NCBI GenBank assembly: GCA_030529945.1
Contig: JAUMVX010000019.1
Coordinates: 1 to 45,208 of the forward strand
Length of the DNA: 45,208 nucleotides
Direction: 5' to 3'
From: Bacteroidia bacterium
Lineage (GTDB): Bacteria; Bacteroidota; Bacteroidia; Bacteroidales; UBA932
Shown piece by piece: positions 1 to 10,691 of the stretch. A program made the position numbers and the translations under genes. The notes under the pieces were generated by a model. The model was not told the DNA's origin, did not search any database, and saw nothing but the letters and a program-made list of their open reading frames with translations. How positions within the stretch are numbered: position 1 is the first letter of the stretch; each line of letters starts with the position of its first letter.

Positions 1-63
1 AGGTAGCAACTATTTTTTAACTCGCAAACTTTTCTGCAAAAAAATCAGAAAAATTTTTCAAGC
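1..63 (-). other. AT-rich 3' flank of groEL
   Basis: This short stretch follows the groEL stop on the minus strand. It contains an A/T hairpin with arms TTTTCTG (30-36) and CAGAAAA (46-52) and a palindrome GAAAAATTTTTC (48-59). It may form the 3' end of the groESL transcript, but the stem has little GC and it is not a convincing intrinsic terminator. No gene is visible. Confidence 0.3.
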
Positions 64-1698
<1,635 letters not shown>

Positions 1699-1707
1699 CT
1701 ATATATA

Positions 1708-1974
1708 TTATATGATTGCAAGAATGTCCGACTGCTTCACGATGAGATACTTCTTCTCGCCGAGAGTGACTTCAGTGCCGGCATACTTGCCGTAGAGCAC
1801 CTCGTCGCCGACTTTAACTTCCATCGCCTCATCCTTCTTTCCGGGACCGGCGGCCACAACTTTACCCTGCTGAGGTTTCTCTTTCGCCGTATCCGGAATG
1901 TAAATGCCTGAAGCTGTTCTGGTCTCGGCCTCCTTAGGCTCGATGACCACTCTGTCTGCCAATGGTTTGATCAT
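1708..1974 (-). CDS. groES: 10-kDa co-chaperonin GroES
   Basis: GroES caps the GroEL ring and is needed for productive folding cycles. The 88-residue protein starts [15 protein letters not shown], the conserved GroES opening, and contains the mobile-loop region ([16 protein letters not shown]) followed by the conserved core near [15 protein letters not shown]. Length and order are typical. It is the first gene of the groES-groEL operon on the minus strand. The ATG at 1974 is preceded by a very AT-rich leader and has no strong Shine-Dalgarno sequence, which is normal for this phylum. Confidence 0.99.
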   Translation of the reverse strand: MIKPLADRVVIEPKEAETRTASGIYIPDTAKEKPQQGKVVAAGPGKKDEAMEVKVGDEVLYGKYAGTEVTLGEKKYLIVKQSDILAII

Positions 1975-2214
1975 AATGATATTATTAATTAATTGTTATC
2001 CGTTAACCTCTGCGCCGCGCCGCAAGCCCGGTGGAGGCGCAGAGAGAAAATCAAAGCCCGTGCCAAGCGGGAGAGCACTGACATTTTGTCACGCGGCCGC
2101 ACGAGGCGCGGCCAATCTTCCTACACCGCAGCCGCCCGAGGCGCGGCCAATGTACCTTCGGAGTACCCGCTGCGGACGCTCCGGCGGCGGAGCGCTGCGC
2201 AAGACCTCCGCAGA
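1975..2214. other. groES upstream intergenic region with hairpin and direct repeat
   Basis: No gene is convincing here. Next to groES lies a 9-bp inverted repeat, CTCTGCGCC (2008-2016) with GGCGCAGAG (2036-2044), that would fold in the groES leader. Further out is a 15-bp direct repeat, CGAGGCGCGGCCAAT, at 2102-2116 and 2137-2151. Neither resembles CIRCE, and no clear TAnnTTTG promoter element was found on the minus strand. Open frames through this GC-rich stretch have no recognisable protein content. Confidence 0.5.
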
Positions 2215-2248
2215 TAAAAAAGCGGGGCCGGCCATCCGGCCGACCCCG
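2215..2248 (-). terminator. Rho-independent terminator of glyA
   Basis: Read on the minus strand, a GC-rich stem (arms at 2238-2248 and 2223-2233, 4-nt loop, one G-T pair) is followed by a run of six T residues. It sits about 20 bp beyond the glyA stop, as expected for an intrinsic terminator. Confidence 0.85.
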
Positions 2249-2267
2249 ACAATATAAGTCATCCCTT

Positions 2268-3620
2268 TCAATATCTGTTCAGAGGATAGCCCGCGGTCAT
2301 CTGATGAACCTTCTTGGCGACCTCTTCGAGCACTGCGGCGTGCTCGGCCAGAGAAGCCTGCTGCTCTGGAGTAGGGACATCGGCCTTCTTCAAGGAGAGA
2401 GCCTCGATGTGGGCCGCGCAGGAAGTCAGGACGGTATCGATGAGCTCCACGATGTCGGCCATATCCTTCTCCACGAAACCTCTGGATGTTACCGCCGGGG
2501 TACCGATGCGGAAGCCGGAAGTCTGGAAAGGCGAACGGGAATCGTAAGGAACCATATTCTTGTTCAGGGTGATGTCCGCCCGCACGAGCTGAGTTTCGGC
2601 CACGCGGCCGCTCACCTCAGGGAATTTAGAGCGGAGATCGATGAGCATCAGATGGTTGTCAGTACCGCCGGAGACTACGTTATAGCCCTTGTCCAGGAAG
2701 CACTTGCACATAGCCTGGGCATTCGCGAGAACCTGCTTCTGATACTCCACATATTCAGGCTGCATAGCCTCGAAGAAGGAAACCGCCTTCGCGGCGATAA
2801 CGTGCTCGAGCGGTCCGCCCTGGATGCCCGGGAACACGCTGCTGTCGAGAATCTGGCTCATCTTCTTGAGCACTCCCTTAGGAGTGGTGAGGCCCCAAGG
2901 ATTGTCGAAATCCTTGCCCATCAGGATGATGCCTCCGCGCGGTCCGCGCAGGGTCTTGTGGGTGGTGGAGGTGACGATGTGGGCGTACTTCACAGGATTC
3001 TTCAGAAGACCGGCGGCTATCAGACCGGCCGTGTGGGCCATATCCACCCAGAAGATGGCTCCGACCTTGTCGGCGATGGCGCGCATCCTCTCATAGTCCC
3101 ACTCCCTGGAGTAGGCGGATGCTCCGCCGATGATGAGCTTCGGCTTGCATTCGAGAGCTTTTCTCTCCATCTCATCGTAATCGATGCGGCCGGTGTCGGG
3201 ATTCAGCCCGTAAGCCACGGCGTGATAGAGAATGCCGGAAGCGTTCACCGGAGAACCGTGGGTAAGATGACCGCCCTGAGACAGGTCCAGCCCCATAAAG
3301 GTGTCGCCAGGCTTGAGGCAGGCCATAGTCACTGCCATATTAGCCTGTGCTCCGGAGTGAGGCTGCACGTTAGCCCATTCCGCCCCGTAAATCCGGCAGA
3401 TACGGTCGATGGCCAGCTGCTCTATCTGGTCCACTACCTCGCAGCCGCCGTAATATCTCTTCCCGGGATATCCTTCAGCGTACTTGTTCGTGCAGATGGA
3501 GCCCATAGCCTCCATCACATAATTGCTGACATAGTTCTCAGATGCAATCAGCTCCAGTCCGGCCGACTGTCTTTCCTTCTCCTTCTTTATGAGGTCGAAG
3601 ATTTGAAGATCCTGTTTCAT
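2268..3620 (-). CDS. glyA: Serine hydroxymethyltransferase
   Basis: This PLP enzyme interconverts serine and glycine while loading one-carbon units onto tetrahydrofolate in the cytosol. The 450-residue product shows the family landmarks: [11 protein letters not shown] near the N terminus, [28 protein letters not shown], the Asp-containing VDMAHTAGL segment, and the PLP-lysine motif [15 protein letters not shown]. It is somewhat longer than the roughly 420 residues of many bacterial homologues because of a C-terminal extension. It is transcribed alone, divergently from the methyltransferase at 3737, with its own promoter and terminator. The folate link to folC at 10.7 kb is functional only; the genes are not adjacent. 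Confidence 0.98.
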   Translation of the reverse strand: MKQDLQIFDLIKKEKERQSAGLELIASENYVSNYVMEAMGSICTNKYAEGYPGKRYYGGCEVVDQIEQLAIDRICRIYGAEWANVQPHSGAQANMAVTMACLKPGDTFMGLDLSQGGHLTHGSPVNASGILYHAVAYGLNPDTGRIDYDEMERKALECKPKLIIGGASAYSREWDYERMRAIADKVGAIFWVDMAHTAGLIAAGLLKNPVKYAHIVTSTTHKTLRGPRGGIILMGKDFDNPWGLTTPKGVLKKMSQILDSSVFPGIQGGPLEHVIAAKAVSFFEAMQPEYVEYQKQVLANAQAMCKCFLDKGYNVVSGGTDNHLMLIDLRSKFPEVSGRVAETQLVRADITLNKNMVPYDSRSPFQTSGFRIGTPAVTSRGFVEKDMADIVELIDTVLTSCAAHIEALSLKKADVPTPEQQASLAEHAAVLEEVAKKVHQMTAGYPLNRY

Positions 3621-3646
3621 AAAATGGTCATATAGTTTTAATGGGA

Positions 3647-3654
3647 CAAATATA
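3647..3654 (-). promoter_or_regulatory. Candidate glyA promoter (-7 box)
   Basis: On the minus strand this reads TATATTTG, a perfect match to the Bacteroidetes -7 element TAnnTTTG, about 27 bp before the glyA ATG. About 19 bp upstream is TTAG, a weak version of the -33 TTTG box. Confidence 0.6.
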
Positions 3655-3674
3655 CTATTAATAATCGTTTTTTC

Positions 3675-3682
3675 TAATTTTG
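3675..3682 (+). promoter_or_regulatory. Candidate promoter of the SpoU methyltransferase gene (-7 box)
   Basis: TAATTTTG matches TAnnTTTG and lies 54 bp before the ATG at 3737. No good -33 box was found at the expected distance. The box lies back to back with the glyA promoter in the divergent intergenic region. Confidence 0.5.
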
Positions 3683-3736
3683 TGCAGGTAAAAAATTATA
3701 ATCGTTTTTAGGCTTATCGCTTATCATTGTTAACAA

Positions 3737-4282
3737 ATGTCCGACCGCAAGTTACTTAATATCGAACTGGGCCGCGTAAGCGCCCCGGACTACAGCCGCA
3801 GGAACGGCTCCGGCATCGCTCTGGTGCTCGACAACATTCGCAGCGCACATAATGTAGGCTCGGCTTTCCGCACCGCCGACGCATTCCACGCGGACAGAAT
3901 CTGCCTCTGCGGCATCTGCGCCCTGCCCCCGTCCGCCGAAATACACAAGTCGGCATTGGGTGCTGAGGACAGCGTCCCGTGGGAGCATTTCGCCGACACA
4001 TTGGACGCCGTGAGGCGTCTGAGGGAAGAGGGATATGAGATCGTCAGCGTCGAGCAGACGGTGCACGCGCGTGAGCTTCAGGACTTTACGCCCGAGCCGG
4101 GGAAGAGGTACGCGCTGATTTTCGGCAACGAGGTGGACGGGGTGCAGCAGAGCGTGGTGGACGCTTCGGATTTCGCGGTCGAGGTCCCGCAGTGGGGCTG
4201 CAAGCATTCGCTGAACGTTTCGGTCTGCGTCGGGGTTGTGCTCTGGCATTTCCGCTCGCGGCTTCCGGTCAGGCCGGAATGA
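3737..4282 (+). CDS. SpoU/TrmH-family RNA 2'-O-methyltransferase
   Basis: Members of this SPOUT family transfer methyl from SAM to a ribose 2'-OH in tRNA or rRNA. The 181-residue protein carries the three motifs that form the trefoil knot: NIRSAHNVGSAFRTADA (about residues 31-47), ALIFGNEVDGV (about 127-137) and a C-terminal PQWGCKHSLNVSVCVGVVLW. It lacks the N-terminal substrate-binding extension of RlmB, so it resembles the short TrmH-like proteins of Bacteroidetes; the exact substrate cannot be told. The last residues (LPVRPE) and the stop codon lie in a copy of a dispersed repeat sequence (4269-4306), which suggests that the original C terminus was replaced. Confidence 0.9.
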   Translation: MSDRKLLNIELGRVSAPDYSRRNGSGIALVLDNIRSAHNVGSAFRTADAFHADRICLCGICALPPSAEIHKSALGAEDSVPWEHFADTLDAVRRLREEGYEIVSVEQTVHARELQDFTPEPGKRYALIFGNEVDGVQQSVVDASDFAVEVPQWGCKHSLNVSVCVGVVLWHFRSRLPVRPE

Positions 4283-4306
4283 CGAAAAAGTCAGGCCGGA
4301 ATGACG
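4269..4306 (+). repeat. Short copy of the dispersed ATGACG hairpin repeat
   Basis: Two 16-bp direct copies of TCAGGCCGGAATGACG (4269-4284 and 4291-4306) occur with a 22-bp period. The end of the motif (GGCCGG..AATGACGG) is the same as the right half of the units at 20.9-21.3 kb and 26.1 kb. The first copy overlaps the methyltransferase stop codon. This remnant lacks the CATG-containing left half. Confidence 0.7.
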
Positions 4307-4343
4307 GAATTCCGAAAAAGTGTACAAAAAAGAACATTTTTGC

Positions 4344-4351
4344 TACTTTTG
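4344..4351 (+). promoter_or_regulatory. Candidate promoter of the GNAT gene (-7 box)
   Basis: TACTTTTG matches TAnnTTTG and lies 20 bp before the ATG at 4372, giving a very short leader. No clear -33 box is present at the expected distance. Confidence 0.5.
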
Positions 4352-4371
4352 TGGAATTAAAACCGAAGCCT

Positions 4372-5496
4372 ATGGATGTGACGATCACCGTCGTGAACGG
4401 AAAGAAGGATCTGAAAAAGTTCGTAAGATTCCCTCTGGAACTATACAGGGACTGCGAGAACTGGGTCCCGGCACTGGAAGGAGACGAGTACGACACCTTC
4501 GACCCGAAGTCGAACGGAGCCTATGAATATTCAGAATCAGAATTGTACCTGGCCTGGAAGGACGGAAAGATAGCCGGCCGCGCCGCAGCCATCATAAACC
4601 GCAGAGCCAACGAGAAATGGAACGAGAAGACCGTCCGTTTCGGCTGGCTTGACTTCATCGAGGACGAGCAGGTGCTGAAAGCGCTGCTCGACGCCGTGGC
4701 CGCCTGGGGAAAGGCCCGGGGCTGCGACAGGATAAAGGGTCCCTGGGGATTCACCGATATGGACAAGGAAGGGCTTCTCGTGGAAGGCTACGAGAATTTC
4801 TGTCCCTTCACCTGCCTGTACAACTACCCCTACTACGACACCCTGCTGAAGAAACTCGGATTCGAGAAGGACGTGGACTGGACTCAGAGGCTCGTGGAGA
4901 TCAAGCCCGAACTGCCTCCGGTTTTCCGCACCACCGAACAGATAGAAGAGCGTTTCAGGATACATATGTATCAGGCGCGGAGTACGAAAGAACTCGCTGA
5001 CCGCTACGGGATGGAGATCTTCCATATGTATAACGACACCTTCGACCCGCTGTTCGAGTTCGCACCTCTCACGGACAGGCAGATAAAACGCTATCTGAAA
5101 ACATACGTCCCGATTCTCAGCCCGGACTTCGTGGCCGTCTGTCTGGACGACGACGACAAGCCGGTCGGCTTCGCGTTCTGCGTGCCGTCCATCTCCAGAG
5201 CAGTGAAAAAATCGGGCGGCAGGCTCTTCCCGCTCGGGGTGTTCCGCATCCTGAGGGCGCTCAGGAAGAACGACACCCTCGAAGCCCTGATGATCGGGGT
5301 CAAGCCCGAATATCAGGGACTGGGTGCCGCGCTGCTGATGATGAAGCATCTGCACGACGGCTGCATCAAATTCGGCATCAAGCGTCTGCTCCTCAACCCA
5401 CAGCTCGAGCACAACGTAAAGGCGCAGATGCTCTTCAGCCAGTTCGACCCGAAGCCGTTTATGCGCCGGCGCTGCTACACAAAGGAAATTGACTAG
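4372..5496 (+). CDS. GNAT-family N-acetyltransferase (substrate unknown)
   Basis: The 374-residue protein begins MDVTITVVNGKKDLKKF. I chose this ATG because the promoter box at 4344 lies just upstream and because the longer open frame would run back into the methyltransferase gene. The C-terminal part has the acetyl-CoA-binding signature of GNAT enzymes, ALMIGVKPEYQGLGAALLMM (about residues 304-323), after a beta-strand and helix region containing CLDDDDKPVGFAFCVPS. The N-terminal half has family-like features (KIAGRAAAIINRRAN, PWGFTDMDKEGLLVEGYEN) and matches a large uncharacterised group common in Bacteroidetes. The substrate is unknown. Its 3' end overlaps the 3' end of the macroglobulin-like gene on the other strand by 38 bp. 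Confidence 0.8.
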   Translation: MDVTITVVNGKKDLKKFVRFPLELYRDCENWVPALEGDEYDTFDPKSNGAYEYSESELYLAWKDGKIAGRAAAIINRRANEKWNEKTVRFGWLDFIEDEQVLKALLDAVAAWGKARGCDRIKGPWGFTDMDKEGLLVEGYENFCPFTCLYNYPYYDTLLKKLGFEKDVDWTQRLVEIKPELPPVFRTTEQIEERFRIHMYQARSTKELADRYGMEIFHMYNDTFDPLFEFAPLTDRQIKRYLKTYVPILSPDFVAVCLDDDDKPVGFAFCVPSISRAVKKSGGRLFPLGVFRILRALRKNDTLEALMIGVKPEYQGLGAALLMMKHLHDGCIKFGIKRLLLNPQLEHNVKAQMLFSQFDPKPFMRRRCYTKEID

Positions 5497-8400
5497 CGCC
5501 GACCGCACGGTAGTGCGGAGCATACAGAGACTCTATCTCCACCGTTCCCGGACTGAAACGGCCCTCCTGCGTCACGAAGAATTCCTCCGTGATGACGGTC
5601 TTCTCCTCAGGATAGGAGTCGAACCAGTATTCCGTCCTGTCCTTCAGCACATTGCGATAGCCCTGAGGCGTAAACAGGTAATGGTTCTCCAGACGCAGCG
5701 GCGAGAGACCCCAGCCGTAACGGCCGGAAAGCTGGGAGGACGGGCGCAGCGAGGCCGGACGCAAAGCGCTGAGCCTGACGAAACTGCGGTTCTCCTCATT
5801 CCAGATTCTATACTCCGCGACCACCCTCTCGCCTACTTTCAGCACATCTCCCTCCGTGAGAGGAACGAACGTCTTCTTCCCGTCCGAGACGCGCTCGATG
5901 CTGTATATGCGCTCGACGGAGAAGCCGTTGCCTGAGGCCTTTATTTCCGAGAAAGGCTTAAGCCCCGAAGCCGTCAGAGAGACTATCCTGGTGTCCAGCA
6001 CTTGCTGCGACCCGTCCAGAATGGAGGAGAGAGCATCTATGAAGCCCGGATCCGCATCCCACTGCTGAGTCTCCTTCTGGAGCATAAGCCAGAGACGCAG
6101 GGAGTCGGCGAGAGAGTCCTGTCCGCAGTCGCGCAGCAGGTCACAGATGAGCGAGTGCGCATAAGCCTCGCTTTCGAGCAGTCCCCTCCAAGGCATAACC
6201 GCGTTCGGGAAGTACATCCCGCCGCTTCGGTGCTCCACGGCATATTCGCGAAGCGAAGCGAGGTCAGCGTCCAGAGACTTCCGCAGGCGGCTGCGGGTCG
6301 CGAGACTTATGCCGAGCGACTTGGCCAGGGAGATGCCTTCATCGTTTTCGAGGAGCCTGTAAACTATATAGCTCCGGCGGGCCTTTTCGAAAATGCGTCC
6401 CTGCAGACCCGCGGAGCCAGAAGGTACGAGGTACTCGCGGACAGCCTTGCGGAACTCCCGCGAAGGCTTCACGCCGAGGGGCACGGAGGCATAGAGCGAG
6501 CGCACGTACAGATACTGCCCCGTCGAGAGCGCACCGCACCAGAGAGGCCTGAGAGAATTCCCGTGACAGTCGGAGTCCAGATATGCGACGCTGCCCGCGA
6601 GCGTTTCCCGGAGCCTTTCCGGCAGCGCCACTCCTTTCCTTTCGAGGGCCGCGAAGCGGCCAATCACGGCCGCAGTCAGTACCGGCGAGGAGTTCATTCC
6701 GGCGAACCAGGCATAGCCGCCGTTGGAATTGTTGCAGTCCAGAATCCTGTTCAGAAGTGACTCTGTCACGGACGGATCGGCCGGAGCGCCGAGCCGCTCC
6801 GACAGAGCGGCGCTATAATATGCATCGGTAAGGGAGAGAATGTCATTCGAAGTGACATCTACCCGCGAAGGCAGGGCTTCGCGTACCAGATCGAGCACGG
6901 AAGTCACTGCGGGATTGGCCGCAAGGCCGTCGAAATTCACGAACTGCGAGCGGAGCGTGTCTATGAGCGCCTGCTCGTCTTCTCCGGAGCGGAGCACCGC
7001 GCTGTGCGCCTCGGTAAGCGTCTGCGCGGGTCTGAGCACAGGCACACAGACGAATACGGCATCGCTGACCCCGCTCCCGGAATCCGCCGTGAAGGTCAGC
7101 TTGAGGCCGAGCTGCTCTATCTGAGGGACAGAGACCGGCAGAGAAAGCGTCCTGGTTTCGAGCGGAGAGATGCTCACGCGGACGGAAGTCGATGCGAAGG
7201 CTTTCTGCGCCCGATAGTCGCCGCCCTGGAAGGCTTCCAGACGCAGGGTTCCCGTGACGGGAGCCTCCGCCGAGGAAGAGAGAGTCGCCCGGAGCGTGTA
7301 CTCGTCGCCGACATAGAGGAACTGAGGCTCGGCTACGGAAACTTTCACCGGAAGAGATACTGTCATCTCGCGGCGCAGGGAGCTGTTACGCATATCCCTG
7401 TCGTGGGCAAAGAGGCTGACATAGAAAGTGGACAAGTTGTCAGATGTGCTGAAATCCAGCCGGATCTCGCCTTTGCTGTCGGAGCGCAGGAACGGCTCGA
7501 AAGCGAGGGTGGAGGCGAAATCGGACCTAACCGCCACTTCCTCGGGACTGGCGGAGTTTTCCGCCCCCAATGCCGATACTGAATTCGGGGCTTCGGCATC
7601 TTCTTCATAACGCCCGGCTTCGGCGGAGTCTTCGAGCACCATAGCCGCACTCCGGGACATAAGGGCGGTCTTCATCCGGGGCCGCACTCCGTAGGCTACC
7701 ACCATATCGCTGTCCCCGGAATTCACGCCGCAGCTCCAGCTCAAGCGCATCGTGGGGGCCGGAGGAGGGGAAAGACGCACCGGGTACCACTCGTTGCCCC
7801 TTATGGCCTCGGTACTCTTGTCGAAGATGCTCAGGGCACACTCCACACCCGGGTCTGTCTTAACCGTGAACGTATATGGACGGCCCGGAAGCGTCTTGTC
7901 CTGAAAACGGGAGAAAGACAGCGGGAGAGCATCCCTGACTGCCGGGGTGCGGCGGAACTCGTGCTGATAGAAGTAGCGGCGGCCGCCCCTGAAATATAAT
8001 ACGTACATCGTCACGACATCGCCCCAATCCTGCGCGAAATCATATTTCAGAGTCATCAGCGAGCCGGGGCGGGCCTGGAGGCCTTCCAGATGCACAAGAG
8101 AGGAGACAAGCGAGCGATTCCCGCTGCCGCAGATCTCCACGGCGGCCCAGACGGGACCGCGGGCTGCACCGAATTGGAGGCCTACGCCGTCCCCGGGCAG
8201 CACACGGAAGACATTCTCCACCGGAGCGTCCAGCACGCTGTCGCTGTCCTTCAGTTTCAGAAAGCGTTTCTCGCAGACGGAAGAACGGACATAGCCGGAT
8301 GCGTCCCTTGCCGAAGCCTCGGCCCTTATCTTATAATCTCCCGAAGGACAGGAGCTCAGGTCTGCATAGACGGCCTTTCCGTTTTCCGCCGTGCCGCGAT

Positions 8401-10645
8401 GGATTTCCTTATCCTTGAAGAAAATCGAGTAAGTGATGAGAAGGCCCTCGCGACGGAGCTTCTCCCCTACGTTTATGACCATTCCGAGGCGGTCTGAACT
8501 GATTATGTCCAGATTCCCGTCACAGCTGCCCTCCTGCGTGTCAAGAATCTTGATGTCGAGCGGTATCTCGCGGTTCACGTTCAGCCATCTGTTCCACTCG
8601 AGAGTCTCGCCGGTGCCGTCCGTGACCTTTATGTTCAGACTGTAGCTTGCATATATGTCTGCGGGGTCTGTGGCGATTCTTACCGCGAATCTGCCGTCAG
8701 GGGACAGCTCCAGCCTTTTCTCCTCGGCGGACCCGCCGAAGCGGCCTGCTGAATAAACGGCGGCGGCGGAGCCGAGGCTATGGCCCGAATAGCTGCGCAG
8801 AGTGCCTTTCACCACCACTTCGTCCCCCGGGAGATAAAGAGTGTCATCCCGGTCGAAAGTGAGTTCGAATGAAGGAAGGACGAAATCGTCCACGGTGAAA
8901 TAGGCGTTGCCTATGGTGCGCTTCTCGTCATTAATGCAGAGGGAGTATAGGCCGTTGCGCTCGCCGCGCGCGAGGATGAAGGAAGAGGCGACGGAGCCGA
9001 ATTCATTCGTGCTGAGTTCCCGTTCGGCTATGGTCTTCGCCCGGCTGTCTTTCAGCACCGCCTTGATTTTACGCCCGGCGGGGAGGGTACGGAAAGCGTC
9101 CTGCGGGTTTCCGGAGTAGAGGATGGCCTTGAAACGGAGGGTGTCCCCCGGCTTATACGCCCCCCGGTCGGTGAGTATCTGCGCGTTCAGGCTCTCTATG
9201 GAATAAATGCCGCCGCTGCCCGGCGAAGCGCTTACGGAAACCCTGCGGCTGAGGCGCTTCACTCCCCCATCTTCCAGAGAGAATTCCAGAGAGCAGCTGT
9301 GCGAGGCCGTGTCGAGGCGGGATGAAAGCTCCTCGGGAAGATAAGTGAAGCCCTCCAGAGCCAGACCCTTGCAGGATCCCATTTCGCGTCCTTTCCAGTC
9401 GAGAAGGCGGATATCGGCCTTTTTCAGCGGCTCTCCGCTGAGATAGTCGGCCACATAGACGGCATAGCCCTTCGAGTCGCGTTTCTGTGCGGCTGAAATG
9501 GTGTATCTGTCGTAGCTGAACTCGCAGCGGGTCTTTCCGGAAGAGAGGATGACATCGTAGCTTCCGTCGTCGATGGCGGGAAGGGTGTATTTCACCGTGT
9601 CCCGAAGATAATAGCTGCTGCTGGTATTCTCCAGTTCCTTCTTAAGGGCGGTCTTTCCTTCCCGTCTGAGTTCGAGAGTGACGGTCCGGACATTCTGCAG
9701 GGAGAGTGTCAGAAGACCGTCCCTGACATCGGCACTGATATTTCTGTCGTCGAGAGTCTCGGCAAGCTGCGAGGCCGAGGTGCAGCAGGCGGCGATCCGG
9801 GACTCTTCTCCGCTGAAGGACTTGCGCTGCGTCTCGAAAGCTTTCACATCCTCGCGCAGGGCCTTGTAGTCATCGCTCCGGGTCCTGTCCGAGTCCTCAA
9901 GCCTGTGGAATCTCCGCCACAGAAGGTCTTCACGGGCGAGCAGCGCGGCAGCCTTGCCGCTGTAGCGGGTGCAGAAGTCCTCGAGCGCCTTATCGCTGTC
10001 ACTGCATCGGGCTGCGGCAAGATATCCGAGAAAGGCTTCGAGCGGATAACGGCCGGCCACGCGGGATTCCAGAGCCTTGCGGGCCTGCTCATTTTCAGTC
10101 CATCCGCAGGTGGCCAGATTCCAGAGTGCATAGTCATAATCGTCATCGAGCAGTCCGGAAAGAAGTTCTCCGAATCTGGCTCCGTCCTTAAGGCTGTCGT
10201 AAAAGTCCCTGTGGCAGGACTTCTCCATCTCTGCCGCGTGCTCCTGAAGATAGTCGAATACCGGGAGCGCACGCTCGTGCCTATAGGTATAGACCGCTAT
10301 CGGGAAGCCGCCGGACTCCACTTCCTCTTTCCAGAGAGCCTCGGTCTGCTCGCGTTCCTTCCAGTTCACCGAACTGCGGACATCCACATATTTCTCTCCG
10401 GCCCGGTACCAGTCATAGACGGCACCGGAGGACAAAGCGCTTTTCTTTATCTTCTGAAGGATCTCAAGCTGTTTCTGAGGGAGGTCGGAACTCTCCGCAG
10501 CCTCATAATCTTTCCACAGTTTCACGAGAGTCCGGTCCTTGCCGGCTCCGGAGCTTCCGCCCATAATCATAGCACCCATACAAGTCAGTCCCATTAAAAA
10601 CAAACACGCTGCAAGCAGAATCGCTTTCTTTTTCATAATTTTCAT
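5459..10645 (-). CDS. Alpha-2-macroglobulin-like envelope protein without thioester
   Basis: This very large protein (about 1728 residues from the ATG at 10645; 10636 is also possible) begins with a basic start and hydrophobic signal segment, KKKAILLAACLFLMGLTC, so it should be exported. The middle shows macroglobulin-type domains (DRGAYKPGDTLRFKAILYSG, YLPGDEVVVKGTLRSYSGHS) and the A2M signature region (FEPFLRSDSKGEIRLDFST, DNLSTFYVSLFAHDRDM), followed by an alpha-helical complement-like domain. The thioester motif CGEQ of trap-type A2M proteins is absent at its expected place. A penicillin-binding protein 1C gene, the usual partner of E. coli-type YfhM, is not adjacent. The gene follows folC by 46 bp on the same strand and may be cotranscribed. 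A role as periplasmic anti-protease or envelope scaffold is inferred only from the family. An in-frame upstream extension to 10726 would overlap folC and place arginine-rich sequence before the signal, so I rejected it. Confidence 0.85.
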   Translation of the reverse strand: MKIMKKKAILLAACLFLMGLTCMGAMIMGGSSGAGKDRTLVKLWKDYEAAESSDLPQKQLEILQKIKKSALSSGAVYDWYRAGEKYVDVRSSVNWKEREQTEALWKEEVESGGFPIAVYTYRHERALPVFDYLQEHAAEMEKSCHRDFYDSLKDGARFGELLSGLLDDDYDYALWNLATCGWTENEQARKALESRVAGRYPLEAFLGYLAAARCSDSDKALEDFCTRYSGKAAALLAREDLLWRRFHRLEDSDRTRSDDYKALREDVKAFETQRKSFSGEESRIAACCTSASQLAETLDDRNISADVRDGLLTLSLQNVRTVTLELRREGKTALKKELENTSSSYYLRDTVKYTLPAIDDGSYDVILSSGKTRCEFSYDRYTISAAQKRDSKGYAVYVADYLSGEPLKKADIRLLDWKGREMGSCKGLALEGFTYLPEELSSRLDTASHSCSLEFSLEDGGVKRLSRRVSVSASPGSGGIYSIESLNAQILTDRGAYKPGDTLRFKAILYSGNPQDAFRTLPAGRKIKAVLKDSRAKTIAERELSTNEFGSVASSFILARGERNGLYSLCINDEKRTIGNAYFTVDDFVLPSFELTFDRDDTLYLPGDEVVVKGTLRSYSGHSLGSAAAVYSAGRFGGSAEEKRLELSPDGRFAVRIATDPADIYASYSLNIKVTDGTGETLEWNRWLNVNREIPLDIKILDTQEGSCDGNLDIISSDRLGMVINVGEKLRREGLLITYSIFFKDKEIHRGTAENGKAVYADLSSCPSGDYKIRAEASARDASGYVRSSVCEKRFLKLKDSDSVLDAPVENVFRVLPGDGVGLQFGAARGPVWAAVEICGSGNRSLVSSLVHLEGLQARPGSLMTLKYDFAQDWGDVVTMYVLYFRGGRRYFYQHEFRRTPAVRDALPLSFSRFQDKTLPGRPYTFTVKTDPGVECALSIFDKSTEAIRGNEWYPVRLSPPPAPTMRLSWSCGVNSGDSDMVVAYGVRPRMKTALMSRSAAMVLEDSAEAGRYEEDAEAPNSVSALGAENSASPEEVAVRSDFASTLAFEPFLRSDSKGEIRLDFSTSDNLSTFYVSLFAHDRDMRNSSLRREMTVSLPVKVSVAEPQFLYVGDEYTLRATLSSSAEAPVTGTLRLEAFQGGDYRAQKAFASTSVRVSISPLETRTLSLPVSVPQIEQLGLKLTFTADSGSGVSDAVFVCVPVLRPAQTLTEAHSAVLRSGEDEQALIDTLRSQFVNFDGLAANPAVTSVLDLVREALPSRVDVTSNDILSLTDAYYSAALSERLGAPADPSVTESLLNRILDCNNSNGGYAWFAGMNSSPVLTAAVIGRFAALERKGVALPERLRETLAGSVAYLDSDCHGNSLRPLWCGALSTGQYLYVRSLYASVPLGVKPSREFRKAVREYLVPSGSAGLQGRIFEKARRSYIVYRLLENDEGISLAKSLGISLATRSRLRKSLDADLASLREYAVEHRSGGMYFPNAVMPWRGLLESEAYAHSLICDLLRDCGQDSLADSLRLWLMLQKETQQWDADPGFIDALSSILDGSQQVLDTRIVSLTASGLKPFSEIKASGNGFSVERIYSIERVSDGKKTFVPLTEGDVLKVGERVVAEYRIWNEENRSFVRLSALRPASLRPSSQLSGRYGWGLSPLRLENHYLFTPQGYRNVLKDRTEYWFDSYPEEKTVITEEFFVTQEGRFSPGTVEIESLYAPHYRAVGASQFPLCSSAGA

Positions 10646-10691
10646 CTTTTTACGCCGGCATCTCCCCGGCTCACGTTTCATAAGGTAAAAG

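Noticed and set aside
1975-2090. CIRCE operator before groES
   Set aside because: The TTAGCACTC-N9-GAGTGCTAA pattern was searched for by eye on both strands and is absent.
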